Below are positions 33,058 through 42,722 of a stretch of 64,000 bases of DNA, piece after piece (within the stretch, counting starts at the first letter, position 1; every line of letters begins with the position of its first letter). The notes beneath the pieces are model-generated. The model made no database searches and was not told where the DNA came from. It was given only the letters and a program-made list of their open reading frames with translations. The stretch is from CAZICM01 sp964537685. Lineage in GTDB: Bacteria > Myxococcota_A > Polyangia > Polyangiales > Polyangiaceae. The position numbers and the translations under genes are program-made. The DNA lies in the NCBI GenBank assembly GCA_964537685.1, contig CAZICM010000046.1:4255-68254 (forward strand), read 5' to 3'.

Positions 33058-34172
33058 GGCAATGAAAGCAAGACCTCGCCCGCGTGGCTGATGCACATGG
33101 GGCCCGAAATTTCGTCTTTTAAATTGAGATTGAGCGACCCATTCTTTAAAATGTGCTCAAGAAAAGCAAGAACGTTTTTGCTAAACATCTGGCTGGAATG
33201 GAATGGAACGGTGGCCGGCAGGTTGAGCGGGCCGATAATGTTCACCCCATGAGCGGCAATTTGCTCTCCGGGCTGGGTTAATTCGCAATTGCCGCCTGTT
33301 TCCGCGGCCAAATCGACGATGACGGCGCCCGCTTTCATGCCTGCGACCATCGCTTCTGTAATGAGGCGGGGCGCCCGTTTTCCCGGAACGGCGGCCGTTG
33401 TTATGACCAAATCCATTTCGGTTAAATGCTTTGCCAATGCGGCGGCTGTGCGGGCTTGTTCGTCCTCGCTTTGGGCGCGCGCATAGCCGCCTTTATCCTC
33501 GGCCTTTTGGCTTAAGGCTTCCGCAGCCACGAAAACCGCCCCCAGGCTTTGAATTTGTTCTTTTACGGCCGGCCGTATATCGAATGCGCTGACGACGGCG
33601 CCCAGCCTGCGCGCCGTCGCAATGGCTTGAAGGCCGGCCACTCCCGCGCCAATAACAAATGTTTTGGCCGGAGTAATCGTGCCGGCGGCCGTTGTCAGCA
33701 TGGGCATCATCCGGGTTAAGGCCGAAGCGCCCAATAAAACGGCTTTGTATCCGGCGACCGTGGCCTGGGAAGATAAAACGTCCATCGATTGCGCGCGGGA
33801 AATACGCGGCACCCGTTCCAGAGCCAGCGCCGTAATGCGCCGCTGTTTTAGGGCCTCCAAAAGCGCCGCGTCGCCCGCGGCATAAAAGAGGCTAATCAGC
33901 GCGCACCCTTCGGGAAGAAGCTCGATATCGGCGGGAGAAGGCTTTTGAACACGGATAGCCAAGGCCGCGCCTGAAAGCGCCGAGGAAGCGCTTTCGCACA
34001 ATTTCGCGCCCGCATCCGCATAACGGGCATTGGCGTAGCCTGCCGCCTCCCCGGCGCCCTCCTCGATCCACAATTCGGCACCGAGCTTATTGAGCCGGGA
34101 CGCCGCTTCGGGAATAAGGGCAACGCGCTGCTCGCCGGGCGCGCGTTCTTTGAGCACCGCGATTTTAATCAT
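33054..34172 (-). CDS. pntAA: NAD(P) transhydrogenase subunit alpha, NAD-binding part
   Basis: A 372-residue soluble NAD(H)-binding subunit of the proton-translocating transhydrogenase, related to alanine dehydrogenase. Seen are KERAPGEQRVALIPE at the N-terminus, the domain hinge with MDVLSSQATVAGYKAVL, and the Rossmann loop GAGVAGLQAIATARRLGA with the acidic FDIRP after it. It ends at the membrane-subunit start (ATGA overlap). The P-type ATPase gene ends 18 bp upstream on the same strand, so the pump and the transhydrogenase probably share a transcript. Confidence 0.96.
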   Translation of the reverse strand: MIKIAVLKERAPGEQRVALIPEAASRLNKLGAELWIEEGAGEAAGYANARYADAGAKLCESASSALSGAALAIRVQKPSPADIELLPEGCALISLFYAAGDAALLEALKQRRITALALERVPRISRAQSMDVLSSQATVAGYKAVLLGASALTRMMPMLTTAAGTITPAKTFVIGAGVAGLQAIATARRLGAVVSAFDIRPAVKEQIQSLGAVFVAAEALSQKAEDKGGYARAQSEDEQARTAAALAKHLTEMDLVITTAAVPGKRAPRLITEAMVAGMKAGAVIVDLAAETGGNCELTQPGEQIAAHGVNIIGPLNLPATVPFHSSQMFSKNVLAFLEHILKNGSLNLNLKDEISGPMCISHAGEVLLSLP

Positions 34173-34190
34173 CTTTTGGGGACTTCTAGA

Positions 34191-36956
34191 TCATGTCGAT
34201 AACGATTGGCGAGCCCTTTTTTCAAGGGAACTGCGAATTCGTTTGCGGATTTCGTCTGCAATGAGCAAAAGCGGAATCAGCGCGGCCAGCGATGCAATCT
34301 GCCATGCGGGAACAGGCCCCGTTCCGATAAGGCGGCCCACGGGCGGAACATAAATAAACAAAAGAAACAAGCCTATTTCCGATAGAATTCCAAACTTAAT
34401 CATTGAATTTCGGCGCCCGAGCATGGTGAACAGCGATTGAGAATCGCTTCTGTGCGCGATTAAATTGCCAATTTGGGTGGCCACGACGGCGCCCAGGGCC
34501 ATGGATGTTGCCGAGCGGTAAATAGAGCCCGATGCGGGCAGGTCGATAAATTGACCATAATGGCCGTTTATCCAATAATGGGCGTAAAAGGCGACCATTA
34601 CAGCCAGCGCTTGGAGGGCGCCGAGGAATAAATACGAACGGATTAGAAGCGATTTCGTAATAATATGCTCGCCCATTTTACGCGGCGCTTTATTCATGAC
34701 TTCAGGTTCGGGAGGCTCGGCCGCCAGGGCAAGCGCGGGAACGATATCGGTTCCCAAATCCACCGCGAGAATATGCATGACCCCCAGCGCCAGCGGAATA
34801 CGCCCTTGAGAAAATGCAAACAATACAAAAGGAATGGCTTCCGGTGCATTGCTTGTGAAGATGTACGACGTAAACTTTCGAATATTTGAATAGACCGCGC
34901 GCCCTTCTTCGATGGCTGCGACAATGGACGCAAAATTGTCGTCCAGCAGAATCATATCGGCGGCCTCGCGGGCCACATCGGTGCCGCTTTTGCCCATGGC
35001 CACGCCGATATCGGCTTTTTTCAAGGCTGGAGCATCGTTTACGCCGTCGCCCGTTACCGCCACCACATGACCCTGAGATTGAAGCGCGGCCACGATCCGG
35101 AGTTTTTGTTCGGGAACGGTCCGGGCAAATACGATGTCTTCCTTCAGCGCTTCCGCCAGCTCGGCGTCGCTCATGCGTTTTAAATCGTGTCCGGTGATAA
35201 TGCGCGCGCCGTCTTGGATGATGCCCAAATCGCGGGCAATATGCTCGGCCGCCAGCGCGTGATCGCCCGTGAGCATCAAGACGCGGATGCCCGCTTTCTT
35301 GCATTGAGCCACGGCCATTTTTGCCTCGGGCCGCAGCGGATCGCGGAGGGCCGCAAAGCCTAAAAAGGTGAGTTCGGTTTCAATACGTGGAGATATTGGT
35401 TCAATTTGATCTGATTTATCGCTGCGGTGCTCCAGGTCTCCTTCACCGAGCTTGCGCATTGCGAAGCCCAGCACGCGAAGTCCCCTCCGCGCCAGGCCGT
35501 CGGCCATCGCCTGAAGGCGATTCCGTTCGGATTCGCCGATAATTTCGATGGTATTGTCTTCCAATTTGTGCGAGCAGCGTCCGATAATATCTGCGGGCGA
35601 GCCTTTGGTGTAGAGCGTATATTGGCTCGGCCCTTCTTCATGAAGCGTGCTCATCAAGCGCCGTTCGGCGTCAAAGGGTATTTCGGAGACGCGCCGCGCG
35701 CTTGTTTTTTCGTGTTCAGGGCTTAAGCCTATTTTATTGAGCGCCAATAGGAGAGCTCCTTCCGTTGGGTCTCCCAATATCGTCCAATTGCCATCGCCTT
35801 CGGGAGGCGGCAGGGCTCGGGCGTCGTTGCACAGCGCTACCGCCGATAAAATTCGGCGCATGGCTTCTCCGCGCGGTTCGCTGAGGCGTTCTCCATTCAG
35901 CGTTGCTTCGCCTTTGCCCTCGTATCCGGTTCCGCTGAATAAAATTCGAAGATGACTTAGCGCAATCTCTTCGACGGTCATTTCATTTTTGGTGAGGGTT
36001 CCCGTTTTGTCGGAGCAGATAACGGTTGTGGCGCCCAAGGTTTCCACGGCGGACAGGCGTTTAACCAGGGCTTTGCGCTTGGCCATGCGCTGGGTGCTCA
36101 TCGACAGCGCGAGCGTGACCGTGGGCAATAAGCCTTCGGGGACAAAGGCGACGATCATTCCCAGGGCGAAAATAAGGCTTTCCCCTGTGGTCATGCCCAC
36201 GAGTCCAAGGGCGAGCGCGAAGAAGATGGCGCCTACACCTACGGCGATTATCGTGACAATGCGGGTTATCGTCTCGAGTTCGCGCTGCAAGGGCGATGGG
36301 CGGTCTCGAACTCGTTCGGTGGTGGACGCAATTTGACCGATTTTGGTATTTGCCCCGGTGGCGAATACAATGGCTTTGGCGAGGCCCCGTGTGACATTGG
36401 TGCCCGCGAAAACGGCGTTGCTTTGCTCGAGTGGATTTTCGGTTTCGGGGATGGATTCGGCCGATTTGGCGACGGGTTCGGATTCGCCTGTGAGGGCGGC
36501 TTCGCTGACGGAGAGGCTGGCTTGTTCGATGAGGCGGGCGTCGGCCGATATGCGGGCTCCTTCGCTGAGGATGATGAGGTCGCCGATAACGAGTTCAGAG
36601 GCTGAAATGACGCTTTCCCGGCCGTCCCGGATGACGCGGGCTTTGACGGGCAATAAGGATTGCAGCGCGGCCGTGGCCTGTTCGGCTCTGAATTCTTGAA
36701 GAAATGAAAAGAGGCCATTGAAAACATTGACCAGCCAAACGGCGAGTCCGAGTTCGGGGAGGCGGGCGATGAATGCAATGGCTCCGCCCAGCCATAAGAG
36801 CCAAGCCATGAAATGCGTGAATTGGGCCAATAGGCTTGGGCCGATATTGTGTTTGGGCCGGGGGAGAAGGTTGGGGCCGTGTTCGCGGAGTCTTTTTTGG
36901 GCTTCTTTTGTGCTTAGTCCGTCGGAGCCGATTGTCTCTGCGGGTGGGAAAGGCAT
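34191..36956 (-). CDS. Cation-transporting P-type ATPase, Na+/K+-ATPase-like (PIIC type)
   Basis: A 921-residue ion pump. It has the phosphatase loop TGES (156-159), the phosphorylated Asp316 in DKTGTLT, and the hinge GDGVNDAPALKKADIGVAMG. The M4 motif is PEGLLP (273-278), and M5-M6 read TSNAPEAIPFVLFAF and HILAVDLGTDIVPALALAAEPPEPEVM. These closely follow animal Na+/K+- and H+/K+-ATPases (PEGLL, LGTDMVPA), not the PEGLPAV of Ca2+ pumps. About ten membrane helices fit the P2 type. No beta-subunit gene is present. It precedes pntAA by 18 bp. Ion specificity is inferred as Na+ or K+ and not proven. Confidence 0.92.
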   Translation of the reverse strand: MPFPPAETIGSDGLSTKEAQKRLREHGPNLLPRPKHNIGPSLLAQFTHFMAWLLWLGGAIAFIARLPELGLAVWLVNVFNGLFSFLQEFRAEQATAALQSLLPVKARVIRDGRESVISASELVIGDLIILSEGARISADARLIEQASLSVSEAALTGESEPVAKSAESIPETENPLEQSNAVFAGTNVTRGLAKAIVFATGANTKIGQIASTTERVRDRPSPLQRELETITRIVTIIAVGVGAIFFALALGLVGMTTGESLIFALGMIVAFVPEGLLPTVTLALSMSTQRMAKRKALVKRLSAVETLGATTVICSDKTGTLTKNEMTVEEIALSHLRILFSGTGYEGKGEATLNGERLSEPRGEAMRRILSAVALCNDARALPPPEGDGNWTILGDPTEGALLLALNKIGLSPEHEKTSARRVSEIPFDAERRLMSTLHEEGPSQYTLYTKGSPADIIGRCSHKLEDNTIEIIGESERNRLQAMADGLARRGLRVLGFAMRKLGEGDLEHRSDKSDQIEPISPRIETELTFLGFAALRDPLRPEAKMAVAQCKKAGIRVLMLTGDHALAAEHIARDLGIIQDGARIITGHDLKRMSDAELAEALKEDIVFARTVPEQKLRIVAALQSQGHVVAVTGDGVNDAPALKKADIGVAMGKSGTDVAREAADMILLDDNFASIVAAIEEGRAVYSNIRKFTSYIFTSNAPEAIPFVLFAFSQGRIPLALGVMHILAVDLGTDIVPALALAAEPPEPEVMNKAPRKMGEHIITKSLLIRSYLFLGALQALAVMVAFYAHYWINGHYGQFIDLPASGSIYRSATSMALGAVVATQIGNLIAHRSDSQSLFTMLGRRNSMIKFGILSEIGLFLLFIYVPPVGRLIGTGPVPAWQIASLAALIPLLLIADEIRKRIRSSLEKRARQSLST

Positions 36957-36983
36957 GGAGTGAAGCTGTCCGGGATATCTATT

Positions 36984-38057
36984 TCATGGTGTTTCTAAAA
37001 TATCCCATTGGTGGTTATAGCGGAGCAGGTTTTTCGCTAGGCTGGGGTATTTGGCAGCCCATAGATCGTCGAATAAAAACCATTGCTGATAGCCAAAGCT
37101 AGAACTTGTGTGCATGCACATCTGGGCGATATGTTCGCCGATGAAAAATAGGGTTTTGTGAGGATCTCCGCTGGATGGCTGAAGATCTTCGAGCAGGTCA
37201 TTGAGTTCTTTATGGGCTTCGGCAAGAGGGCCGTTGGCAATGGTTGAATTGCTTTTTTGTCCGATTGAATTGAGCGGGTAGCGATTTGCCCGTTCCAGTG
37301 GGGCGACGAGGGTTTGATCGCCGGGCTGGATCAATCCGCGAAGGACGCGGAGTTCGATGGGCCAGGTGTCGAGATAGCGGTATCCCCACGAGGTTTGGGC
37401 CTCTTTCGTTTCAGGGCATACTGTGCGTAAATAATTCATGAAATCGGGCAGGCGCAGCCCTTCAAATACAAAAGGTCCCGGCGGAATAAGGCTTTCTCCG
37501 TCGTAAAACGTGAACAGGCAGGCGTAGACTTGGCCTTCGCCGTCCGCTTTGGGTCCCAATGCTTTGAGAGGGACGGGGGAGCTGAAAGGGGATATTTCTA
37601 TTTCTGATGCAATGGCCGCACCATCCGGTAGGCGTGGATCGTCGTGGAGTAAATAAGCTACGCGGTCGGGGTGGGCGCTGGCATAGGCTTGATCGAAAAA
37701 ATAATAGGCGAGTTCGACTTCGTCGTCGTCGGTTCGAACACGTAAGGTATGTTCATCCAATCGGATGTATTCGGGGCCTCCTTCGACATATAAATGTTTT
37801 TGGAGTGCGTCCAGCAGTTCTTCCGTGCTTTGGGGCACGGGTAGATCTTCTTCTTTGGCCGCTTCGAACAGCGACGAAAAGCCGTAGATGTATACGCCTA
37901 GGTGATCGTCGATAAAATCGCGGGGATCGTCGGCGTTTTTGGCGGCTGTCCACGCCCATTGAAACCATTCGAGAATGGTTTCTGCCTGGAGGACCGTGAT
38001 GCTTTTGCTGAGCGGCCCTTTGTAATGGCTTCGGTATACCAAATAGATTGAGCTCAT
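36984..38057 (-). CDS. Hypothetical protein
   Basis: A 357-residue soluble protein I do not recognise. It starts MSSIYLVYRSHYKGP and is rich in aromatic and acidic residues, with no signal peptide, membrane helix or known catalytic motif. Distinct stretches are ILEWFQWAWTAAKNADDPRDFIDDHLGVYIYGF near residues 28-60 as a whole (Trp-rich helices) and GYQQWFLFDDLWAAKYPSLAKNLLRYNHQWDILE at the end. It may be an immunity- or SUKH-like protein in style, but that is only an impression. It lies 27 bp upstream of the P-type ATPase gene on the same strand. Confidence 0.65.
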   Translation of the reverse strand: MSSIYLVYRSHYKGPLSKSITVLQAETILEWFQWAWTAAKNADDPRDFIDDHLGVYIYGFSSLFEAAKEEDLPVPQSTEELLDALQKHLYVEGGPEYIRLDEHTLRVRTDDDEVELAYYFFDQAYASAHPDRVAYLLHDDPRLPDGAAIASEIEISPFSSPVPLKALGPKADGEGQVYACLFTFYDGESLIPPGPFVFEGLRLPDFMNYLRTVCPETKEAQTSWGYRYLDTWPIELRVLRGLIQPGDQTLVAPLERANRYPLNSIGQKSNSTIANGPLAEAHKELNDLLEDLQPSSGDPHKTLFFIGEHIAQMCMHTSSSFGYQQWFLFDDLWAAKYPSLAKNLLRYNHQWDILETP

Positions 38058-38133
38058 GCCGAATTCCCGAGTGCCGGCGCATACAAGTCAATTTCGGGGC
38101 GGGCCGCAACAAAAATAATTGGTGTTCAGACGA

Positions 38134-38760
38134 TTAACGCCCAAGCCAATGGGGATTCGTCAGTGATGTGAGAATATGATCGCGCCATTTTCCGCCGATA
38201 AATAAGTAATCGCGCGCATAGCCTTCTTGAATAAAGCCCAGGCGGGCAAGCAGCCGGCCGCTTTTTTCATTTTCGGGCAGGTAATTGGCCATGATGCGGT
38301 GAAGCGCGAGCTGGTTAAATGCGAATTGAATAACCATTCGAAGGGATTCGCTCATGAAACCCTTGCCTTCATGCTGTCTTGCAATACCATAACCTAAATA
38401 ACAGGCGTGGAAGGCACCACGGATGATATTGGATAGGTTTGCGTAGCCGATGACTGCGGATTCTGAGGCTGGGGAGGCTGGATCGAAAATAAATAAATGG
38501 CAGGCCCGGTCTTGAATGAATTCGGCAGCCATGCTGTCGACCCGCCTATTCCAGTAGCCCGGCGTATAGAAATTCGAGGGCCTGGGCGGATCGGTGGGCT
38601 GGAAAAACTCTTTGTTTTGGGAAAAGAATTGGACAATGGCGGCGATATCATTGCGCGCGGCCATTCGCAGCAAAACGCGTTCTCCCTGAAGAATAGGCTT
38701 TCTCTGCAATGGAATTGATCCTGCGTTTCGGAGGCCGTTCAAATAGCGGCTTTGGCGCAT
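38134..38760 (-). CDS. rimJ: RimJ-like GNAT N-acetyltransferase
   Basis: A 208-residue acetyltransferase of the RimJ/RimL group, which acetylates N-termini of proteins such as ribosomal S5 using acetyl-CoA. The acetyl-CoA loop is ARQHEGKGFMSESL. The family's C-terminal blocks are very clear: LALHRIMANYLPENEKSGRLL, ARLGFIQEGYARDYL and WRDHILTSLTN, as in Escherichia coli RimJ. The N-terminus may be slightly over-extended, since ILQGERVLLR is the usual beginning of the domain. It is divergent from the M1 peptidase gene with 84 bp between starts. Confidence 0.85.
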   Translation of the reverse strand: MRQSRYLNGLRNAGSIPLQRKPILQGERVLLRMAARNDIAAIVQFFSQNKEFFQPTDPPRPSNFYTPGYWNRRVDSMAAEFIQDRACHLFIFDPASPASESAVIGYANLSNIIRGAFHACYLGYGIARQHEGKGFMSESLRMVIQFAFNQLALHRIMANYLPENEKSGRLLARLGFIQEGYARDYLFIGGKWRDHILTSLTNPHWLGR

Positions 38761-38844
38761 GGCCGCCTTCCGGTGAATGTAGTGCAGTTGGCCTATTCGC
38801 GGAAAGCTTTTCAGCCAAATGCTTTTTCATGGTATGGCCGTTGA

Positions 38845-41034
38845 ATGAATTTATTTAGGCCATTGGGCCTTGCTGCGCTTTTGGTTTTTGCTGGCATGTC
38901 GATGGTGAATCCTGCCATGGCGCTGGATTTGCCAAAGAGCCGCATCTCCTATCGAATTGAGGCGGAGCTCGAGCCTGTGACAAGAATGCTGAAAGGCAAG
39001 GAGGAAATTCGCTGGATCAATCCAACGGATGAACCCATTCAAAAATTGCCTATGCATTTATATCTCAATGCATTTTCTCATTCGCGCACGACATGGATGC
39101 GGGAAAATGGCCTCGGGCGATTTGAGCGCGACGAGCCTTTCGATTTGGATTCGGAGCCTTGGGGATTTATTGAGCCCTCGGAGATGAAGCAGAAATTGCC
39201 GGATGGAGAGCGCGAGCTGCGCTTCGTTGTGATTCAGCCCGATGATGGAAATAGCTTTGATCGAAGCTTGATTGAAGTGCCGCTGGCCGCGCCGGTGCCT
39301 CCCGGCGGGGAGGTCGTGCTGTCCCTTTCTTTTGAGGCGCGTCTGCCTGTGCCCATTGCGCGCACCGGAGGGCGCCTGGATTATTTTTTGGTGGCGCAGT
39401 GGTTTCCAAAAATGGGTGTGATCGAGCCAAAAGGCGTGCGGCATGCGGAAAGGGCGCGCGCGGCGGCCCGGCAGTTTCATGCAACGACCGAGTTTTACGC
39501 GGATTTTGCCGATTATGATGTGAGTTTTACGGTGCCCGCGGGATGGCTTGTCGGAGCGACGGGCAGGGCGCAGGGCGAGCCTCAAGCGGTGGGGGCCGAT
39601 AAAGTGCGGGTGACGCATAAACAGAATGGGGTGCACGATTTCGCGCTCGTTACTGGAAAAAGCCTTCGCGATCGCTGGGAGCGGCATACGCCCAAGGGAG
39701 GCGGGCCCGCGGTGGACGTGCGCTATATCGCGACGGCGGGCAATGAGCATCAAATGGAGCGCTGCAAAAAGGCCGTGGAGGGCGCGCTCGATGTGCTGGG
39801 AAGCCGGGTGGGCCCCTATCCCTATGATGTGCTGACGGTGATTACGATGCCTTTTTGGGCAGCCGCTACATCCGGAATGGAATATCCAACGATGATTACG
39901 AGCCTGCCCAGCGATCCAATATGGGATGTGTGGCTGACGAAAGGGTCTTTGGCGCAGGAGAATGTGGCTATTCATGAATTTGGCCATCAATACTTTTATG
40001 GTGTTCTCGCGTCCAATGAACAGGAAGAATCGTTTTTGGATGAGGGATTTAATAGTTATTGGGAAAACGAAATCATGCGCGATGTGTTTGGCACGGAAGC
40101 ATCGGCCGGATACATGCTGGGAAGGGCGGTGCGCAATGAAGACATGCGGACGCTGGGGCTGGAGGCGATGCTCGATGAAGTGCGCGAGCCGATGAGAAAG
40201 CGGCCTTCTTGGCTGTATGCGGCCAGAACCTACGGGCTTCAATCCTATCCCAGAAGCGCGGTCACCTTTGCGACGGCGGCCCGGCTATTTGGGCAGGAGA
40301 AAATCGATAAATTGTTTCAGGATTATTATAGGCGTTATGCATTTCAGCATCCCGATGCGGACGATTTTCTGGCAGCCGCAGAGGAATCGGCGGGGCCGGA
40401 TGCCGGGGCATTTCTTCGGGAAGCCTTTGAGCGTGAACGGCTGGTCGATTTTAAAGTGAAGGACATAAAATCGATTGTATGGAAGCCGCCGGTCGGCCGG
40501 GTGATGACCGAAAATGGTCCGGTCGTGGTAACGGAGCGGGGCAAAGATAGCGCCGGTGAAGTGGGGCTCGAGCCGGGAGCGCGCGAGGAAGATGGGCGGG
40601 TGATGCTGGAAGTGAGCGATCCGGGCTGGGTGCGCGGCGGGAAAAGCGTAACGGGAACAATTACGAAGCAATGGGTGGACCCCATTGAAAAGGGGCAAGC
40701 CAAGGGCGGCGAAAAGAAATACTATGAGAGTGTTATCGAAATCGAAGGGCCTGGCTGGGATCATTTGCCGGTGGATGTGGAAATGCGTTTCATGGATGGA
40801 ACCAAGATCCGCGATCATTGGGATGGCAAGGCGGGCTGGAGGCGATATCGATTGATTAGGCCATCCCGCTTAAAAGATGTGCGCATCGATCCGGATCAAA
40901 AAATATCGCTCGATCCAAAGCCTCAAAACAATGCGCGCGCGATGGAGGCGGAGGGCGATTTTACGGCGGACTGGGGATTGTGGCTCGGGGCCTTTTCGCA
41001 GTGGCTCGCCGGAGGGCTTTCGCTATGGCTTTAA
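38845..41034 (+). CDS. M1 family zinc metallopeptidase, exported
   Basis: A 729-residue peptidase of the M1 (gluzincin aminopeptidase) type. It has a signal peptide (LGLAALLVFAGMSMVNPAMA). The catalytic zinc site is HEFGH (His377, Glu378, His381), and the third ligand Glu400 in DEGFNSYWE is exactly 18 residues further, as the family requires. The substrate-N-terminus loop appears as SGMEYP. Many myxobacterial homologues act in the periplasm or at the surface. The C-terminal 200 residues are beta-rich and then reach a hydrophobic end (LWLGAFSQWLAGGLSLWL) that may anchor it. The next gene starts inside its last 10 bases, so the two are coupled. Confidence 0.93.
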   Translation: MNLFRPLGLAALLVFAGMSMVNPAMALDLPKSRISYRIEAELEPVTRMLKGKEEIRWINPTDEPIQKLPMHLYLNAFSHSRTTWMRENGLGRFERDEPFDLDSEPWGFIEPSEMKQKLPDGERELRFVVIQPDDGNSFDRSLIEVPLAAPVPPGGEVVLSLSFEARLPVPIARTGGRLDYFLVAQWFPKMGVIEPKGVRHAERARAAARQFHATTEFYADFADYDVSFTVPAGWLVGATGRAQGEPQAVGADKVRVTHKQNGVHDFALVTGKSLRDRWERHTPKGGGPAVDVRYIATAGNEHQMERCKKAVEGALDVLGSRVGPYPYDVLTVITMPFWAAATSGMEYPTMITSLPSDPIWDVWLTKGSLAQENVAIHEFGHQYFYGVLASNEQEESFLDEGFNSYWENEIMRDVFGTEASAGYMLGRAVRNEDMRTLGLEAMLDEVREPMRKRPSWLYAARTYGLQSYPRSAVTFATAARLFGQEKIDKLFQDYYRRYAFQHPDADDFLAAAEESAGPDAGAFLREAFERERLVDFKVKDIKSIVWKPPVGRVMTENGPVVVTERGKDSAGEVGLEPGAREEDGRVMLEVSDPGWVRGGKSVTGTITKQWVDPIEKGQAKGGEKKYYESVIEIEGPGWDHLPVDVEMRFMDGTKIRDHWDGKAGWRRYRLIRPSRLKDVRIDPDQKISLDPKPQNNARAMEAEGDFTADWGLWLGAFSQWLAGGLSLWL

Positions 41035-42107
41035 GTCTATCGAGCGGTTCAACCCGTACATTTATCGGATCAATCCGATTGTTTTTGATCCGTTTTGGCT
41101 TGGTGCTCTTGATGTCTTTGCCCGCGCTGCTGACTTCGCTTGCGGGCGTGGCCGAGGGGCCGGCAAAGGCGCCGTATTACACGGAGCCGCCGGGTAAGCT
41201 GCCCTTTGTTCATCTGACGCGGCTCGTCCGCGATTTGCCTTCGGCCTTTTTGGGCGGGCTTGCGCTGGCCATTGTGTTTGCCGTGCTTTTGGATCAGTTG
41301 TTGCTCGCGGCCGCGGTGCAGCTCGCCGATCCCGCGCGTCCGGCCGAGCGAAAGGTGCGGGTTCTTTCGGTGGTCGCCAAAGAAGGGCTTGTGCATCTGT
41401 GGCCATTTCTCCGGGCGATCGGATGGAGTTTTGGGCTGATTGCGCTTGGAAGCGGGCTAATCCGGGCGCTGTATAAAAAGCTGAGCCACCAGGGTGAATT
41501 GGCAGGGTGGACAGGCAAAACGATGGTATTGATGCTGCCTCTTTTGGCGGCCGTGCTTTTCCTGGTTTGGTTTGCGGGTGTTTCGGCATGGCTGTTTTGG
41601 ACCCGGCTGATCAGCGCCGCGGATGCGAGGCGGAAGGTGAGGCGGACGGGGGTTGTTGCATTAAAAGTGTTTTGGCGCAGGCCATTGCGATCGTGGGGAT
41701 TATTTGTTTTATTGTCGACATTTTCGATCGTATTGTCGGGCGCCGTGCTTTTTTCATGGCGCTTTTCAGAGCCCCGGGGCATATCGACATTGCTCTGGGC
41801 GATGGGATTTTTGATGACTGCGGCGCTGCAGGCCGCGGTGTGGGTGTATTTGGTGAGGGCCGGAATGCTGTTGTATTCGTCAGATATCTGTTCAGATTTA
41901 AGAACCGTGCCTGATGAATCGTTTCGGCTGTGGGGCAGGCTGTGGGGATTGTTTAGATCGAAAAAGCAGAGTGGGGCTGCGCAAGCTTCGCCGGCTGGGG
42001 CGGCGCCGGAGGCTGAAACTCCGGACGCTGGTAAAACCGGTGATTCAGAGACAAGCCAAGAGCCGGATGAAGATTCACCGGCCGAGGAAGCCAAGGAAAA
42101 GGAATAA
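41025..42107 (+). CDS. Multi-pass membrane protein of unknown function
   Basis: A 360-residue membrane protein. The frame opens at 40980, but ATG 41025 has GGAGGG upstream and overlaps the end of the peptidase gene by 10 bases, so this start is preferred. About six hydrophobic helices are visible (FLIRFGLVLLMSLPALL, LGGLALAIVFAVLL, MVLMLPLLAAVLFLVWF and others). The last 50 residues form a hydrophilic, Glu/Pro/Ala-rich tail. It resembles the integral membrane partners found next to exported M1 peptidases in Myxococcota. Function is unknown. Confidence 0.8.
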   Translation: MALSLSSGSTRTFIGSIRLFLIRFGLVLLMSLPALLTSLAGVAEGPAKAPYYTEPPGKLPFVHLTRLVRDLPSAFLGGLALAIVFAVLLDQLLLAAAVQLADPARPAERKVRVLSVVAKEGLVHLWPFLRAIGWSFGLIALGSGLIRALYKKLSHQGELAGWTGKTMVLMLPLLAAVLFLVWFAGVSAWLFWTRLISAADARRKVRRTGVVALKVFWRRPLRSWGLFVLLSTFSIVLSGAVLFSWRFSEPRGISTLLWAMGFLMTAALQAAVWVYLVRAGMLLYSSDICSDLRTVPDESFRLWGRLWGLFRSKKQSGAAQASPAGAAPEAETPDAGKTGDSETSQEPDEDSPAEEAKEKE

Positions 42108-42112
42108 ACGCC

Positions 42113-42652
42113 ATGAAGGCATTTCAATTAAATACCCAGGAATCGAGGCTGCTTTTGCATACCAAGGCGACGGGGCTGCTGGCGCGTTTCGCTCACGATT
42201 TGGAGATTGCGTGCAGTGGTTTTTCGGCGCTGGTGTCGGTGGATGGCGATTCGTGGAATGCGACGCTGCAGGTTCCTGTGAGCGGGTTGTCGGTGGTGGG
42301 CGTGCTGCACGGCGATGCCGTGGATAAGAGCGTGCTATCGGCTTCGGATCGGGCCGAAATCGAAAATAAGATCCGCCGCGAGGTGTTTTCGGGGCGGCCG
42401 AATGTGCAGGTGACAGCGCACGGTCATTCGCGTTCGCAGGGCGAAGTGAAGGTGACGGTGGGCTCGAAGTCGGAAACGGTGCAGGTGTCGCATCGGGCCT
42501 TGGAGAGGGGGGAGGAGAAATTCGAGGTGATTGGGCGGCTCGATGTGTCGATGAAAAAGCTCGGGCTCGATGAAGTGAAAGGGCCGCTCGGGGCATTTAA
42601 GGTGAGCGATTCGGTTTCCGTGATCTATTCGATGATATTGATTCCCGCCTAA
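42113..42652 (+). CDS. YceI-like protein
   Basis: A 179-residue beta-rich protein with a YceI-like pattern: SRLLLHTKATGLLARFAHDLEI at the start, alternating strands through the middle, and a final IGRLDVSMKKLGLDEVKGPLGAFKV block. YceI-fold proteins are lipocalin-like barrels that bind isoprenoid or lipid ligands. Here there is no signal peptide, so it may be cytoplasmic or rely on another route. It follows the membrane protein gene by 5 bp and is probably the last gene of the peptidase operon. Confidence 0.75.
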   Translation: MKAFQLNTQESRLLLHTKATGLLARFAHDLEIACSGFSALVSVDGDSWNATLQVPVSGLSVVGVLHGDAVDKSVLSASDRAEIENKIRREVFSGRPNVQVTAHGHSRSQGEVKVTVGSKSETVQVSHRALERGEEKFEVIGRLDVSMKKLGLDEVKGPLGAFKVSDSVSVIYSMILIPA

Positions 42653-42722
42653 ATATTCTTTCCTAAAAAATATTGATTTAAATATTTGGCCATTCGGGGC
42701 TGGATGGATATTCTTTTTTGCC

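Noticed and set aside
39058..40242. 394-residue minus-strand frame inside the M1 peptidase gene
   Set aside because: His/Arg-rich translation opposite a clear HExxH peptidase; typical antisense shadow of GC-rich coding DNA.
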